A stretch of DNA of 51,230 nt, taken from the NCBI GenBank assembly GCA_035513275.1, contig DATKCJ010000237.1, forward strand, positions 1-51,230, read 5' to 3'. The notes under the pieces are model-generated. The model worked only from the letters and a program-made list of their open reading frames with translations, made no database searches and was not told the origin of the DNA. Both the position numbers and the translations under genes were made by a program. Shown here one piece after another: positions 17,617-26,376 of the stretch. The first letter of the stretch is position 1. Each line of letters begins with the position of its first letter. Source of the stretch: DATKCJ01 sp035513275 (lineage in GTDB: Bacteria; Verrucomicrobiota; Verrucomicrobiia; Opitutales; Opitutaceae).

Positions 17617-20600
17617 ATGCGTTCGTCCATTCCCACACCCAGGACACTGTCCTTGATCCTCGCGGTCATCGTTTCATCGCCACTCAGCCTCATCGGAGCC
17701 CCGGTCAAGTTCGACAAGGTCGTGACCGTGAGTCCCGACCAGACCACGCTCACGATCACCGGCCAGAATTTTCAGCAGCCGGTTTCCGGGAACTCCGCGC
17801 CTTACGTGATGCCGCTTGCGTATATCGACGGTGCGCCGCTCACGGTCCAGCCCGGTTTCACCGCGACCTCGCTGGTGATCGAACTACCGACGAGTCCTGC
17901 ACCGGCCGCCGGATCGCACTTGCTGGCGTTATCGATTGGAAGCGCGTCGACCTCGATGGTCATCGATCTCGAGGATCCCGAGGATGCGGGTGCATCTGGC
18001 ATTCCGCAGTTCGACGATGTCGTGGAGATCGATGCGAACGCGGGCCTTCTCACGATCACCGGTTCAGATCTCCTTCAGTCTGCGTCGGGCAATCCTGGAC
18101 TCCCGCCCTATGCAGTGCCCACGGTCACGTTCTCCGGCGTTCCTCTTTCGGTCGTAGGAAACACCTATGGCTCAATCGTGGCCGCACTGCCTTCCGATCC
18201 GGAGCTCGCGCCCGGCACCTACCTTCTCGATGCGCGACTCGAAAGCGCCAAATTGGAAATAGCCGTCACAATCGGCGCAGTCGGCGCGACGGGTGCGACA
18301 GGTGAGATTGGTGCTAGCGGCCCTCAAGGGCCCACGGGCGAGACTGGGCCACAAGGCGCGCAAGGAATTCAAGGGCCCCAGGGTGAGCAGGGCATCCAAG
18401 GTCTCGCCGGTCCGGCTGGACAGGCAGGTGCCCAAGGCGAACAGGGCGAACAAGGCCCGCAGGGTGAACAAGGGCCTCCCGGACCGGGCGTCGACCTGGC
18501 TGCGTTCACCGGTCCGTCAAATTCGGGGTTCGGAGTCAATGCAGCGGTCAACATCACGACCGGCACATTGAACACCGGTGTCGGCGTCGACAGTCTGCGC
18601 CTCACCACAACGGGAACAGGAAACACAGCGCAGGGATATTTCTCCCTGCGGCACAACACGTCAGGCAACTCAAACACGGCCGTCGGCTACCAGGGTCTGT
18701 ATGCGAATTCCACCGGTTCAGCCAACACGTCGGTCGGCGCGCTCTCGCTTCGGGTGAACACGACCGGATCGCACAACACGGCAGTCGGGGTGAATGCGCT
18801 TAACACAAACAGCACGGGCTCCTACAACACCGCGATTGGCCGGACCGCGCTCCTGAGCAACACCGAAGGAGCGAACAACACGGCGCTTGGCGCCGTGGCG
18901 CTTTACCATGGCACGACGGGCTCAGACAACACCGCCGCGGGGCAGGGATCGCTGTTCAATATCACCACTGGCAGTCGAAACGTTGGGCTTGGTGTTGATG
19001 CAGGGCTCAACCAGACGACCGGCAACGACAACGTCTACCTTGCCAACCGGGGCGTCGCCGCCGAGTCGAGTGCGATCCGCATCGGCACAGCGGGCACGCA
19101 CTCGCAGGCATTTCTCGCCGGCATCAACGGCAACGACCTGAGCTCAACCGGCACGGTCGTCGTAGTGAATCCCGACGGCCAGCTCGGCACAGGCGCTGCA
19201 ATCGTGGGCCCGCAAGGCCCGCAGGGCGAAGTGGGTCCGCAGGGTGAAGTTGGCCCAATGGGCCCTCAAGGTTCGCAGGGTCCGCAGGGAATAGCCGGCT
19301 CCGACGGCGTGCCCGGAGCGCAAGGCGCCGCGGGTCCACAAGGGGTGCAGGGCGAGCAAGGTCCTGCCGGCCCGCAGGGGTTGCCCGGAGTCCTCACCGA
19401 CGACGCCGGAAATACGAAAGGTGGCGACGTCGCGCTCTCGGGGATCACCAGCGGCGACACAAACACGGCCTTTGGCGCTTTCGCACTTCGCTACACCGCG
19501 AGTGGATCAAGGAACACGGCGCTCGGCTTCAACAGCCTCGCGGCGAATACAGCCGGCTGGGACAATGTCGCACTCGGATTTGGTGCGCTTGGGCTGAGCA
19601 ACGGCAGTCGCAACATAGGAATCGGTTGGGGCGCGGGCGGCAATTTCACCGCTGGAAGCCACAACATCGCGATCGGCAATTCCGGTGTCGCAGGCGAATC
19701 GAGCACAATACGGATCGGCGATCCGATCTCCCAATCCCGGACCTTCCTCGCCGGAATCAGCGGCAACGACCTGAGCGCCACCGGCACGGTCGTCGTGGTG
19801 AATCCCGACGGCCAGCTCGGCACGGGCGCCGCGATCGTGGGACCGCAGGGCCCTCAGGGTGAAACCGGTCCGCAGGGCCAGGCTGGGCCGCAAGGCGAAC
19901 AAGGTGAAGCAGGTCCGGTTGGTCCCCAAGGACTACAAGGCCCTCAAGGCGAGCTCGGCCCGCAAGGTATCGTTGGCCCTGCTGGTCCTGCAGGTGAGAT
20001 GCCGTCCTACGCGAAGGTCGCAGTCGTCGCGCTCAACGGCGGCGACTACACGAGCCCGTTGGATGCGATGGCCAACGTCAGCAGCGGCGACAACTGGGGC
20101 GGCACGCCGAGCGCAACCAATCCCTGCCTCATCCTCATCATGCCAGGTGTGTATTACCTCGGCGACGTTGCCACCAACTCGCTGTTCCTGCGCTCCAACG
20201 TCCACATCAAGGGCTCGGGCAATGGAGTGACCGTTCTGGTCGGTGACGGGGAGTCGGTCACCGTGGGCGTTGTCACATCGCCGGCAGGTCTGGTGAATTG
20301 CTCCGTGAAGGATCTCACGATTCATCACGTTGGCGGCGGCAACCAGGCGTATGCACTTGGCTGCGTCAGCAGCGGTGCACCGATCAGTCTGGCGTTGACC
20401 AACGTCGAGGCGATCGCCGAGGGAGGCGCGACATACAACGTCGGTTTTCAAACACTCAACGGGAATGGATACCGGCTGACAAATGTGACGGCCACAACCA
20501 GCGGAGGATCGGTTTCTATCCCACTCAGGTTGAGCGGAACCGGCAATATCGTCCGCATGGCGACGCTCAATGCGCTCGGCGGAACCTCCGTCACACGTGG

Positions 20601-21021
20601 CGCGGAACTCTACGGTGACGGAACCCTCGTGGACTGCCGCGTAAATTCGAGCAGCCCGCACCAGACTCCTGAAGGCTTGTTGGTCCAGTCCACGGCAAAC
20701 GGATTCGACCTCGATTCATGTTTCGTCGCAGCCGTTAAGGGCGTTGTCACTTCGAACTCAAGCACAGGAACCTTGAGGGCAACCTCCATGACGATCCGGG
20801 CGAGCTATATCGGCCTGCAGAACGGCGGCGGCAACATACGGGTCATGAATTCCTCGATCCAAGGAAATACCAACACGGTGGCGAACGCGTCCAATGCAGG
20901 AACGACAACGGTCGGCCTGAGTGAGCTGTCTGGAGGTCCTGTCCTGGTCCAAGCCGGGACGGCGATTGGCGCAGGCAACATCGACGAAAACGGCGTGTTC
21001 TACGCAAACACGCTTCCCTGA
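17617..21021 (+). CDS. Exported collagen-like / YadA-head-like / beta-helix fibre protein
   Basis: The protein has 1,134 residues. A signal peptide (MRSSIPTPRTLSLIL..IGA) leads into two homologous IPT/TIG-like beta domains (about 30-110 and 125-210), each with an LTITG core. Three Gly-X-Y tracts (about 219-291, 531-591, 742-793) are collagen-like and GPQG-rich. Between them are 17-residue repeats of the type NTAVGxxxLxxNxTGxx (seven consecutive from about residue 335), which resemble trimeric-adhesin heads. The segment FLAGIxGNDLSxTGTVVVVN followed by a PDGQLGTGAAIV tail occurs twice almost unchanged. The C-terminal ~340 residues look like a right-handed beta-helix. Collagen tracts imply a trimer, so a surface fibre or adhesin is likely. 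No anchor or autotransporter barrel was seen. Confidence 0.85.
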   Translation: MRSSIPTPRTLSLILAVIVSSPLSLIGAPVKFDKVVTVSPDQTTLTITGQNFQQPVSGNSAPYVMPLAYIDGAPLTVQPGFTATSLVIELPTSPAPAAGSHLLALSIGSASTSMVIDLEDPEDAGASGIPQFDDVVEIDANAGLLTITGSDLLQSASGNPGLPPYAVPTVTFSGVPLSVVGNTYGSIVAALPSDPELAPGTYLLDARLESAKLEIAVTIGAVGATGATGEIGASGPQGPTGETGPQGAQGIQGPQGEQGIQGLAGPAGQAGAQGEQGEQGPQGEQGPPGPGVDLAAFTGPSNSGFGVNAAVNITTGTLNTGVGVDSLRLTTTGTGNTAQGYFSLRHNTSGNSNTAVGYQGLYANSTGSANTSVGALSLRVNTTGSHNTAVGVNALNTNSTGSYNTAIGRTALLSNTEGANNTALGAVALYHGTTGSDNTAAGQGSLFNITTGSRNVGLGVDAGLNQTTGNDNVYLANRGVAAESSAIRIGTAGTHSQAFLAGINGNDLSSTGTVVVVNPDGQLGTGAAIVGPQGPQGEVGPQGEVGPMGPQGSQGPQGIAGSDGVPGAQGAAGPQGVQGEQGPAGPQGLPGVLTDDAGNTKGGDVALSGITSGDTNTAFGAFALRYTASGSRNTALGFNSLAANTAGWDNVALGFGALGLSNGSRNIGIGWGAGGNFTAGSHNIAIGNSGVAGESSTIRIGDPISQSRTFLAGISGNDLSATGTVVVVNPDGQLGTGAAIVGPQGPQGETGPQGQAGPQGEQGEAGPVGPQGLQGPQGELGPQGIVGPAGPAGEMPSYAKVAVVALNGGDYTSPLDAMANVSSGDNWGGTPSATNPCLILIMPGVYYLGDVATNSLFLRSNVHIKGSGNGVTVLVGDGESVTVGVVTSPAGLVNCSVKDLTIHHVGGGNQAYALGCVSSGAPISLALTNVEAIAEGGATYNVGFQTLNGNGYRLTNVTATTSGGSVSIPLRLSGTGNIVRMATLNALGGTSVTRGAELYGDGTLVDCRVNSSSPHQTPEGLLVQSTANGFDLDSCFVAAVKGVVTSNSSTGTLRATSMTIRASYIGLQNGGGNIRVMNSSIQGNTNTVANASNAGTTTVGLSELSGGPVLVQAGTAIGAGNIDENGVFYANTLP

Positions 21022-22095
21022 TCACCGCGGCGCGGGCAGCGAGCGCGCCTCGATGCCTTCGCGCGCTGCGACGGTGGCGAGGACTTTCGGGACGTAGAGA
21101 CGCGTCTCTGCGGGGAGGCGCGGCGCGATCGATTCGAAGTCGCGCGCTTTGTGCCGTTCGAGCAGGCGGCCGACGCGGCCTTCGCCGGCGTTGTAGGCGG
21201 CGAGGGCGAGTGGCCAGTCGTTGAAGCGCCGGTGCAGCACCTTCAGATACTGCGCCGCCGCACGCGCGCTCTTTTCGGGATTCGTGCGCTCGTCGAACGG
21301 AAACGTGCTCAGGCCATAGTGCTTTGCCGTCGCCGGCATGAACTGGAAGAGGCCGCGCGCGCCGACCGGGCTTTGCGCCTTCGGGTTGAACGACGACTCG
21401 ACCTCCGCGATCCACACGAGCTCCGGCGGCACTCCCTCGGCAGCGAAAACTTTCTTGAGCTGCGGCACGTAGCGCGCCGCTGCGGCCGGCGCGGGGCGTG
21501 TCGCGACTTTGCGCCGCCAGGTTTCGTCGGAACCTGCGCTCCGCTCGATGCGCAGTTTCACGTCCTCCGGCCTCGGCGTCGGTCGTTTCACGATCGGAGT
21601 GCCGTTGCGCCGGAACGCTTCCAGCTCGCGCTCGCGGCGCGCGATTTCCTCGGTGCGCTCCTTCTCCCATTGCTCGCGCCACGTGCGCGCGACTTCAACA
21701 GCGACGTCGAGGTAGTCCATCCGCGCTTCCAACCAGTCGGCATAGGACGCTCCCAACGGGTTGGCGCGCAGCAGCGCTAGCCCGTGCGCCGCGTGTTCGC
21801 GAATCGTCGCCATCGCCTCGAAGTCATCAGCCGCGAGAGAATCGATGACCGGCTGAAAGAACGTGACGAACTGCTCGCGGTCGAACTGTGGAAGCTGCGA
21901 GATTTGTTCCTCGGTCAGATTCTCCTCCATCCACTTGGCGACCTGATCCTGCAGGTTCTCGACAAGCTCGAGCCCTTGAGCCTCCTGAACGGGTTCCTGC
22001 GCGTTGCGGGTCAACTCCGACTGCACCGGCTCATCCGCGCGCGTCGCGGCGCAGGCGATCAGGATGGCGAGGCTGGCGAAGAGAATCGGTTTCAC
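21022..22095 (-). CDS. Lytic transglycosylase (SLT/GH23 domain)
   Basis: The protein has 357 residues. The GTG at 22095 is preferred because it opens a signal peptide (MKPILFASLAILIACAATRA); an ATG at 22146 in frame adds 17 residues with non-typical codons. The N-terminal half is helical. The GH23 domain is near residues 205-350: AEVESSFNPKAQSPVG with catalytic Glu233, GLFQFMPATAKHYGL, and AAYNAGEGRV. It cleaves peptidoglycan between MurNAc and GlcNAc, forming 1,6-anhydro ends, in the periplasm. No LysM domain is present. Substrate, motifs and spacing are all standard. Confidence 0.92.
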   Translation of the reverse strand: MKPILFASLAILIACAATRADEPVQSELTRNAQEPVQEAQGLELVENLQDQVAKWMEENLTEEQISQLPQFDREQFVTFFQPVIDSLAADDFEAMATIREHAAHGLALLRANPLGASYADWLEARMDYLDVAVEVARTWREQWEKERTEEIARRERELEAFRRNGTPIVKRPTPRPEDVKLRIERSAGSDETWRRKVATRPAPAAAARYVPQLKKVFAAEGVPPELVWIAEVESSFNPKAQSPVGARGLFQFMPATAKHYGLSTFPFDERTNPEKSARAAAQYLKVLHRRFNDWPLALAAYNAGEGRVGRLLERHKARDFESIAPRLPAETRLYVPKVLATVAAREGIEARSLPAPR

Positions 22096-22153
22096 GTAGT
22101 GAACGAAACCGACAGTCGCGGAAAGACAAGGAAACCGGGTGGGCATCGTCCGG

Positions 22154-22192
22154 CACGTGGCGCGGTTCTGCTGGCCAGCAGAACGCCACGTG
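22154..22192. repeat. Long bulged palindrome
   Basis: CACGTGGCG is followed by CGG and TTCTGCTGG; the right arm is CCAGCAGAA then CGCCACGTG. The stem is 18 bp with a 3-nt bulge and no loop spacer. It lies just upstream of the transglycosylase gene and does not carry the GTAG head. Confidence 0.7.
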
Positions 22193-22204
22193 CGAACTCC
22201 GAAT

Positions 22205-22232
22205 GTAGGTTGCGCGCTTGCCGCGCAACAGA
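22205..22232. repeat. GTAG-headed single palindrome
   Basis: GTAG is followed by the stem GTTGCGCG..CGCGCAAC. An inverted copy of the same stem is at 26232-26256. Confidence 0.8.
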
Positions 22233-22274
22233 CCGCACGCTTGCACGGCACGCGCCGTGTGCATCCTCAACCCC

Positions 22275-23021
22275 ATGCCCGCTGGAGAAACCGAAGCCCA
22301 TAGACGCCTGAAGACACGCGCCATCGCGTGGGCGCTCGAGGCGGGCTTCACCGCGATCGCCGACGAGGTGCGGCTGCCCCGCGCGCCGTATCGCGCAGAT
22401 GTGGTAGCCGCGCGTTTCGAAGGCGGCGAAGTTGAGATCGCCGTATTCGAGTGCAAGCAAGCGCGGTCCGATTTGTTGAAGGATGCCGCGGCGGAGAAAC
22501 GCACGCGCGCGCGGCTCGAGGAACTGCACGCGCGGCGCGTGGCGCTTGAGGCCCAGCTCGCTGTCCACCTGCCCGACCTGCGCGCGGGCGAGACGCTTTT
22601 TCCCGAGTTCGATCGCTACGATTTCTCCGACCTGCGCCACGAAGGATTTCGCGCGATCTGCACGGAGATGGCCCGGCTCAAGTCGCGGCTCTACGGAAAA
22701 ACGAAGTTTGCGAAACTCGTCCGCTGGCGCGCGGCGCACGCGTTTCACATCGTCGCTGCGCCGGGCATCTGCACCGCGGCCGAGATTCCCGAGGGCTGGG
22801 GCCTGCTGGTCGAATCGGGCGCGACGCTCGAGCAAGAGCGGCGCCCCGTGCGGATCGAGTGCCCCGATCCCGCCGCCGTCGTCGCCGCGATCGCGCGGGC
22901 TGGCACACGAAGATGGCTCAAGGATCTTGGAGTCGTGCAACCGGTCGTCGGCCCAGATGTTCCTGCATCCTCGCTCATCCCTGCGCCCCAACGACCGGCG
23001 TCTCCGCCCAAGGCAGGTTAG
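22275..23021 (+). CDS. PD-(D/E)XK nuclease-like protein
   Basis: The protein has 248 residues. The ATG at 22275 is used because the frame upstream runs through a palindrome. The N-terminal ~75 residues read as a restriction-endonuclease-like core: a helix with conserved Glu/His, DEVRLPRAPYRADVVA (Glu31, Asp42), then EIAVFECKQARSDLLKDA with the E-C-K signature (Glu59, Lys61) and a following helix. The rest is helical, with a WRAAHAFHIVAAPG strand. Such proteins are usually annotated as hypothetical, and a role in DNA processing or repair is inferred. It stands alone, divergent from the transglycosylase gene, with no methylase beside it. Confidence 0.6.
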   Translation: MPAGETEAHRRLKTRAIAWALEAGFTAIADEVRLPRAPYRADVVAARFEGGEVEIAVFECKQARSDLLKDAAAEKRTRARLEELHARRVALEAQLAVHLPDLRAGETLFPEFDRYDFSDLRHEGFRAICTEMARLKSRLYGKTKFAKLVRWRAAHAFHIVAAPGICTAAEIPEGWGLLVESGATLEQERRPVRIECPDPAAVVAAIARAGTRRWLKDLGVVQPVVGPDVPASSLIPAPQRPASPPKAG

Positions 23022-23139
23022 TCAACCAATACTTGACTACGGGATTGAGAGAATGGGACAGGGGCGCGGAGGGAGCAGGGAGGCGGGAGTTGCACAGGGA
23101 ACAGGTGCCGAGGCGGGCGAGGAATCTGGTTCGTCTCCT

Positions 23140-23214
23140 GTAGGCCGGGTCCCCTGACCCGGCGCCAATCCGATCGGGGCTGGGCTCGTTGCCCGGTGAG
23201 GGCACCGGGTCTAC
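23140..23214. repeat. GTAG...CTAC palindrome pair
   Basis: GTAG-GCCGGGTC-CCCT-GACCCGGC on the left and GCCCGGTG-AGGG-CACCGGGTCTAC on the right, in inverted orientation. It lies downstream of the nuclease-like gene. Confidence 0.85.
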
Positions 23215-23230
23215 AACTTCGAATTCCGAT

Positions 23231-23306
23231 GTAGCCCGCTCCGTGAGGAGCGGGACAACCGCGCAGTCCGAAGGCACATGATCCCTGTCGTTACCGACAG
23301 GGCCAC
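23231..23306. repeat. GTAG...CCAC palindrome pair
   Basis: GTAGCCCGCTCC-GTGA-GGAGCGGGAC (23231-23256) is paired with CCCTGTCG-TTAC-CGACAGGGCCAC (to 23306). It ends 19 bp from the amidohydrolase stop on the minus strand, so the second hairpin may serve as its terminator (inference; there is no U-tract). Confidence 0.8.
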
Positions 23307-23325
23307 ATCAGATCCAAAGCATTCC

Positions 23326-24549
23326 TCACTCCCGCGGTTCGCCGGGGAAGACTTCGCCGTTGATAACGACGTTCGTGCAGTGCGTCGTGTATTCGAACGG
23401 GTCGCCGTCGTAGAGCGCGAGGTCGGCATCCTTGCCCTTCTCGAGCGAGCCGACGCGGTCGGCCACTCCGATGAGACGCGCGGCGTCGATCGTGATCGCG
23501 GAGAGCGCGGCTTCCTGCCCGAGCCCGCGGGCCGCGGCGATCGCAGCTTCGAACAACAGGACCCGCGTGCGCGGCACATAGCCTTCGTAGCCGCTTTGCA
23601 GCGCGATCGGGATTCCCGCGGCGCGCAGCTTGGCGGCGGTCTCCATGCTCACGTTCTCACGGTCGCCGAACGGCCGCGCCATCGTGGGGTGCACAATCAC
23701 GGCAATCCCCGCTGCGCGAATATCGTCGATCACCGTGGACGCCTCGGCCGCACCGGTGAGGATCAGCTTGAAGCCGAACTCTTCCTTGAGCCGCAGCGCG
23801 GTGAGGATGTCGTGGTGGCGGTTCGCGGTGAACAGGAGCGGGATGTCGCCGCGCAGCACGGCGGCAAGCACCTCGAGGTTGATGTTGAACGCCGGCTTCT
23901 TGTCGTCGTCGCGCGAGCGCTTCTCCTCGTATTCACGGGCCTTGATGAACTCGGCGCGCAACATCGCCGCCGCTTTCGAGCGTGTGGTGGGCGCCTTCCG
24001 TTCCGTTTCCAGAACGGGAGATCCCAGCGATGTGGCAACCATGGCGGAGGGGACGAGCGCATCGGCGTCGGCGCCGCGACCCGTTGTCTTCACAACAAAT
24101 GTCTGGCCCGGGATCAGCGAGCCCGCGGCTGGCGACGCGTGAACCGTGGTGACACCGAACCCGCGGACCCACGCGACGAGCGGGTCGCGCGCGTTGAACG
24201 CGTCGATCGCGCGCAGTCCCGGCTGGATCGCCTCGGTCTTGTCGAGTTCGTCCTTGTCGCCTTTGGCCTGGTTCAGCGCGCCGGCGAGACCGACGGTCGA
24301 GTGTGCGTCGACGAGGCCGGGCGTGACGACCGCGGCGGTCAACTTCTCCCAGCCTTCCGGCACGGCGATCTCAGACTGTGCACCGACCGCGGTGATTCGA
24401 CCGTCCTCGATGAGGACGACACCGTTCTCGATCACGGGTCCGGCCTGTGTGTGAACTTTCCCGCCGAGCACGGCGAGTCCGCCGGCGTGTGCGTGGGCGG
24501 CAACGCAGACTGCCACTACCGCTGTAACGCTGTTGATGAGACTGATCAC
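23326..24549 (-). CDS. Exported amidohydrolase-like protein with degenerate metal site
   Basis: The protein has 407 residues. The GTG at 24549 (MISLINSVTAVVAVCVAAHAHA) is chosen because it gives a signal peptide and avoids the palindrome upstream. It is an amidohydrolase-superfamily protein: beta-sandwich start (LAVLGGKVHTQAG), PGLVDAHSTVGLAG at the HxH position but with the second His replaced, HHDILTALRLKEEFGFKLIL, and a C-terminal GSLEKGKDADLALYDGDPF. The first metal motif is incomplete, so catalysis is doubtful or different. It follows a full-motif paralogue by 113 bp on the same strand, which suggests a two-gene unit acting in the periplasm. Confidence 0.85.
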   Translation of the reverse strand: MISLINSVTAVVAVCVAAHAHAGGLAVLGGKVHTQAGPVIENGVVLIEDGRITAVGAQSEIAVPEGWEKLTAAVVTPGLVDAHSTVGLAGALNQAKGDKDELDKTEAIQPGLRAIDAFNARDPLVAWVRGFGVTTVHASPAAGSLIPGQTFVVKTTGRGADADALVPSAMVATSLGSPVLETERKAPTTRSKAAAMLRAEFIKAREYEEKRSRDDDKKPAFNINLEVLAAVLRGDIPLLFTANRHHDILTALRLKEEFGFKLILTGAAEASTVIDDIRAAGIAVIVHPTMARPFGDRENVSMETAAKLRAAGIPIALQSGYEGYVPRTRVLLFEAAIAAARGLGQEAALSAITIDAARLIGVADRVGSLEKGKDADLALYDGDPFEYTTHCTNVVINGEVFPGEPRE

Positions 24550-24569
24550 CGTCCGGCGCGGTTGGAACA

Positions 24570-24635
24570 GTAGCCCGCTGCGTGAGCAGCGGGACTCCGA
24601 GAGACATCCATCCCCGCGCTCACGCGCAGGGCTAC
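24570..24635. repeat. GTAG...CTAC palindrome pair
   Basis: GTAGCCCGCTGC-GTGA-GCAGCGGGAC and CCCGCGCTCACGCGCAGGGCTAC in inverted orientation, between the two amidohydrolase paralogues. Confidence 0.85.
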
Positions 24636-24662
24636 ACGGAGCAAGAGCTTTCGAGAGGCCAT

Positions 24663-25994
24663 TCATTCCACACCTCCTTCGCTGTCGCCGAAGCAGCACA
24701 AGTGGGCAGGGCCGCGGGCGCCCGCGCCGTCGCCGCCGAACGCATACTTGCGGTCTTCGGGAATTGAGATGTCGAAAACGGGCCGCCCCTCCACCCAGGT
24801 TTCCTGCACCTGCGTGTAGACGCTGAACGGATCGCCGTTGAGAATCACGAGGTCGGCATCCTTGCCGGGCTCGATCGATCCAAGCCGGTCGCCGAGGTCC
24901 ATCATGCGTGCGGGATTGATCGTGAGCGCGCGCAGCGCCGCGTCGCGGCTCATCCCCGCGCGCACGCCGAGCGCCGCGCTCCGCAGGAAGAAGCGCGAGT
25001 CAATGATTGGATCGTCGGTATGAAACGCCACGAGCACGCCGGCCTTCTCGAGAACGGCCGCGGATTTCCAGCTCAAGTCCATCGTCTCGAGTTTTCCGCC
25101 GGGACTATCGACGTTGATGATCGAGCAGGGCACGCCGGCGCGCGCGATCTCATCGGCCACGATCCATGCGTCGCTCACATGCTGGAGCACGACCTTGAAC
25201 CCGAACTCTTCCTTAAGGCGCAGCACCGTGAGGATGTCGTCCTGCCGGTGCGTATGGTGGTGGACGACGCGTTTGCCCGCGAGCACCTCGGCGAGTGTCT
25301 CGAGTGACAGATCGCGCGGTGGAAGCTTCGAGGCGTCGTCACCGGCGCGCGCGATTTTCTCCGCATACTCGCGGGCCTTGATAAACTCGGTGCGGGCAAT
25401 GGCCGCCGTCTTAGCGCGCGTAGTCGGGTAGGGTGCGGTGCCGATCGGGTTCGTGCCGTTGGCCATCTTCAAACCGCCGGTCGGCCGGCCGTCGGCATCG
25501 CGGATGTAGAGATCGCCGACATCGACGGACCGACGGAGCTTCAGGTAGATCGTCTGTCCGCCGATCACGTTGCCCGAGCCTGGCATGACATTTACCGACG
25601 TGATGCCGCCGGCGAGTGCGCGGCGGAATGCGCCGTCGCGAGGATCGAGCGAGTCGAGCACGCGGAGTTCGGCCTGCACCGGGCCGGAGCGTTCGTTCAT
25701 CGTGCCGCCGAGGTGGCTGTGCGTGTCGACGATGCCTGGCATGATCACGGAGCCGGCGACATCGCGCACCTCCGCGCCCTCGGGAATCGCGACTGAGCCG
25801 GCGGGCCCCACCGCGAGGATCTTGCCGCCTTGGATGACGAGCACGCCATCGCCGATCGGCGGCGTGGACGCGGTCTCAATGCGCGCGCCGGTGAAGGCGA
25901 TTGGGTTCTCTTGCGAGTGCAGCAACGCCGCGGGCGCACCGCACAACGCAACCAGCAGACATGCGCGGCGAAGCGCGAAGGGATTGACTCTCAT
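24663..25994 (-). CDS. Exported amidohydrolase (imidazolonepropionase-like)
   Basis: The protein has 443 residues with a signal peptide (MRVNPFALRRACLLVALCG). Amidohydrolase motifs are intact: PGIVDTHSHLGG (HxH), VVHHHTHRQDDILTVLRL, HVSDAW, and FHTDDP with the catalytic Asp region, ending in SIEPGKDADLVILNGDPF. The superfamily hydrolyses C-N bonds with one or two metals; closest in style are periplasmic imidazolonepropionase-like or prolidase-like enzymes of unknown substrate. It is upstream of the paralogue at 23326-24549, from which it differs by retaining the metal ligands. Although related to HutI by fold, the signal peptide argues against it being the HutI of the hut genes here. Confidence 0.87.
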   Translation of the reverse strand: MRVNPFALRRACLLVALCGAPAALLHSQENPIAFTGARIETASTPPIGDGVLVIQGGKILAVGPAGSVAIPEGAEVRDVAGSVIMPGIVDTHSHLGGTMNERSGPVQAELRVLDSLDPRDGAFRRALAGGITSVNVMPGSGNVIGGQTIYLKLRRSVDVGDLYIRDADGRPTGGLKMANGTNPIGTAPYPTTRAKTAAIARTEFIKAREYAEKIARAGDDASKLPPRDLSLETLAEVLAGKRVVHHHTHRQDDILTVLRLKEEFGFKVVLQHVSDAWIVADEIARAGVPCSIINVDSPGGKLETMDLSWKSAAVLEKAGVLVAFHTDDPIIDSRFFLRSAALGVRAGMSRDAALRALTINPARMMDLGDRLGSIEPGKDADLVILNGDPFSVYTQVQETWVEGRPVFDISIPEDRKYAFGGDGAGARGPAHLCCFGDSEGGVE

Positions 25995-26061
25995 GAAGCG
26001 GCGAGCGTGGGCGAGGCGCGCGCGCGATTCAAGAGCGAGAGTTTTTGCAGACGTTATGAAT

Positions 26062-26137
26062 GTAGCCCGCTCCGGAAGGAGCGGGACATTGTGAAGTCCG
26101 GCATACTTTCATTCCCTGCGCTCCCGCGCAGGGCTAC
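26062..26137. repeat. GTAG...CTAC palindrome pair
   Basis: GTAGCCCGCTCC-GGAA-GGAGCGGGAC and CCCTGCG-CTCC-CGCGCAGGGCTAC. The left half matches the element at 23231 except in the loop. Confidence 0.85.
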
Positions 26138-26150
26138 TTCCAGTCCGGAC

Positions 26151-26214
26151 GTAGCACGCCGCGTGAGCGGCGGGACAGCGTGCAGCAGGTCTCTGCGTTT
26201 CCGCGCAGGTCCAC
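26151..26214. repeat. GTAG-headed palindrome pair, diverged
   Basis: GTAGCACGCCGC-GTGA-GCGGCGGGAC on the left and CTGCG-TTTCCG-CGCAG followed by GTCCAC on the right. It is a degraded member of the same family. Confidence 0.65.
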
Positions 26215-26231
26215 GGAATCAGATTGCCGGA

Positions 26232-26256
26232 GTTGCGCGGCAAGCGCGCAACCTAC
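26232..26256. repeat. CTAC-tailed single palindrome
   Basis: GTTGCGCG-GCAAG-CGCGCAAC followed by CTAC. This is the reverse complement of the element at 22205. Confidence 0.8.
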
Positions 26257-26273
26257 ATGAGGCCGAAGAGGAT

Positions 26274-26297
26274 CCCTGCGCTTCCGCGCAGGGCTAC
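26274..26297. repeat. CTAC-tailed single palindrome
   Basis: CCCTGCG-CTTC-CGCGCAGGG followed by CTAC. It matches the right halves at 24570-24635 and 26062-26137. Confidence 0.8.
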
Positions 26298-26376
26298 GAC
26301 AGGCAGAGACCCGCCCCCGGCGCCAGGCTTGCATGCGCGGATGTTGGCGTTGCAGAGTCCGCCATCACGAAACGCC

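Larger units (their letters stand above)
25995..26376. other. Palindrome-dense intergenic region
   Basis: This ~380 bp gap lies between the divergent amidohydrolase and phosphatase genes. It contains four separately listed palindromic elements and no credible gene. Confidence 0.7.

Noticed and set aside
22096..22251. N-terminal extension of the lytic transglycosylase
   Set aside because: It runs through the long palindrome at 22154-22192 with atypical codons; the GTG at 22095 starts directly at a signal peptide.
24663..25994. Assignment of the exported amidohydrolase as HutI
   Set aside because: It carries a signal peptide and lies in a paralogous pair away from the hut genes; HutI is cytoplasmic.
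25995..26376. Regularly spaced palindromes considered as a CRISPR array
   Set aside because: Stems differ between units, orientation alternates and the intervals are irregular, so they are REP-like elements and not direct repeats with spacers.
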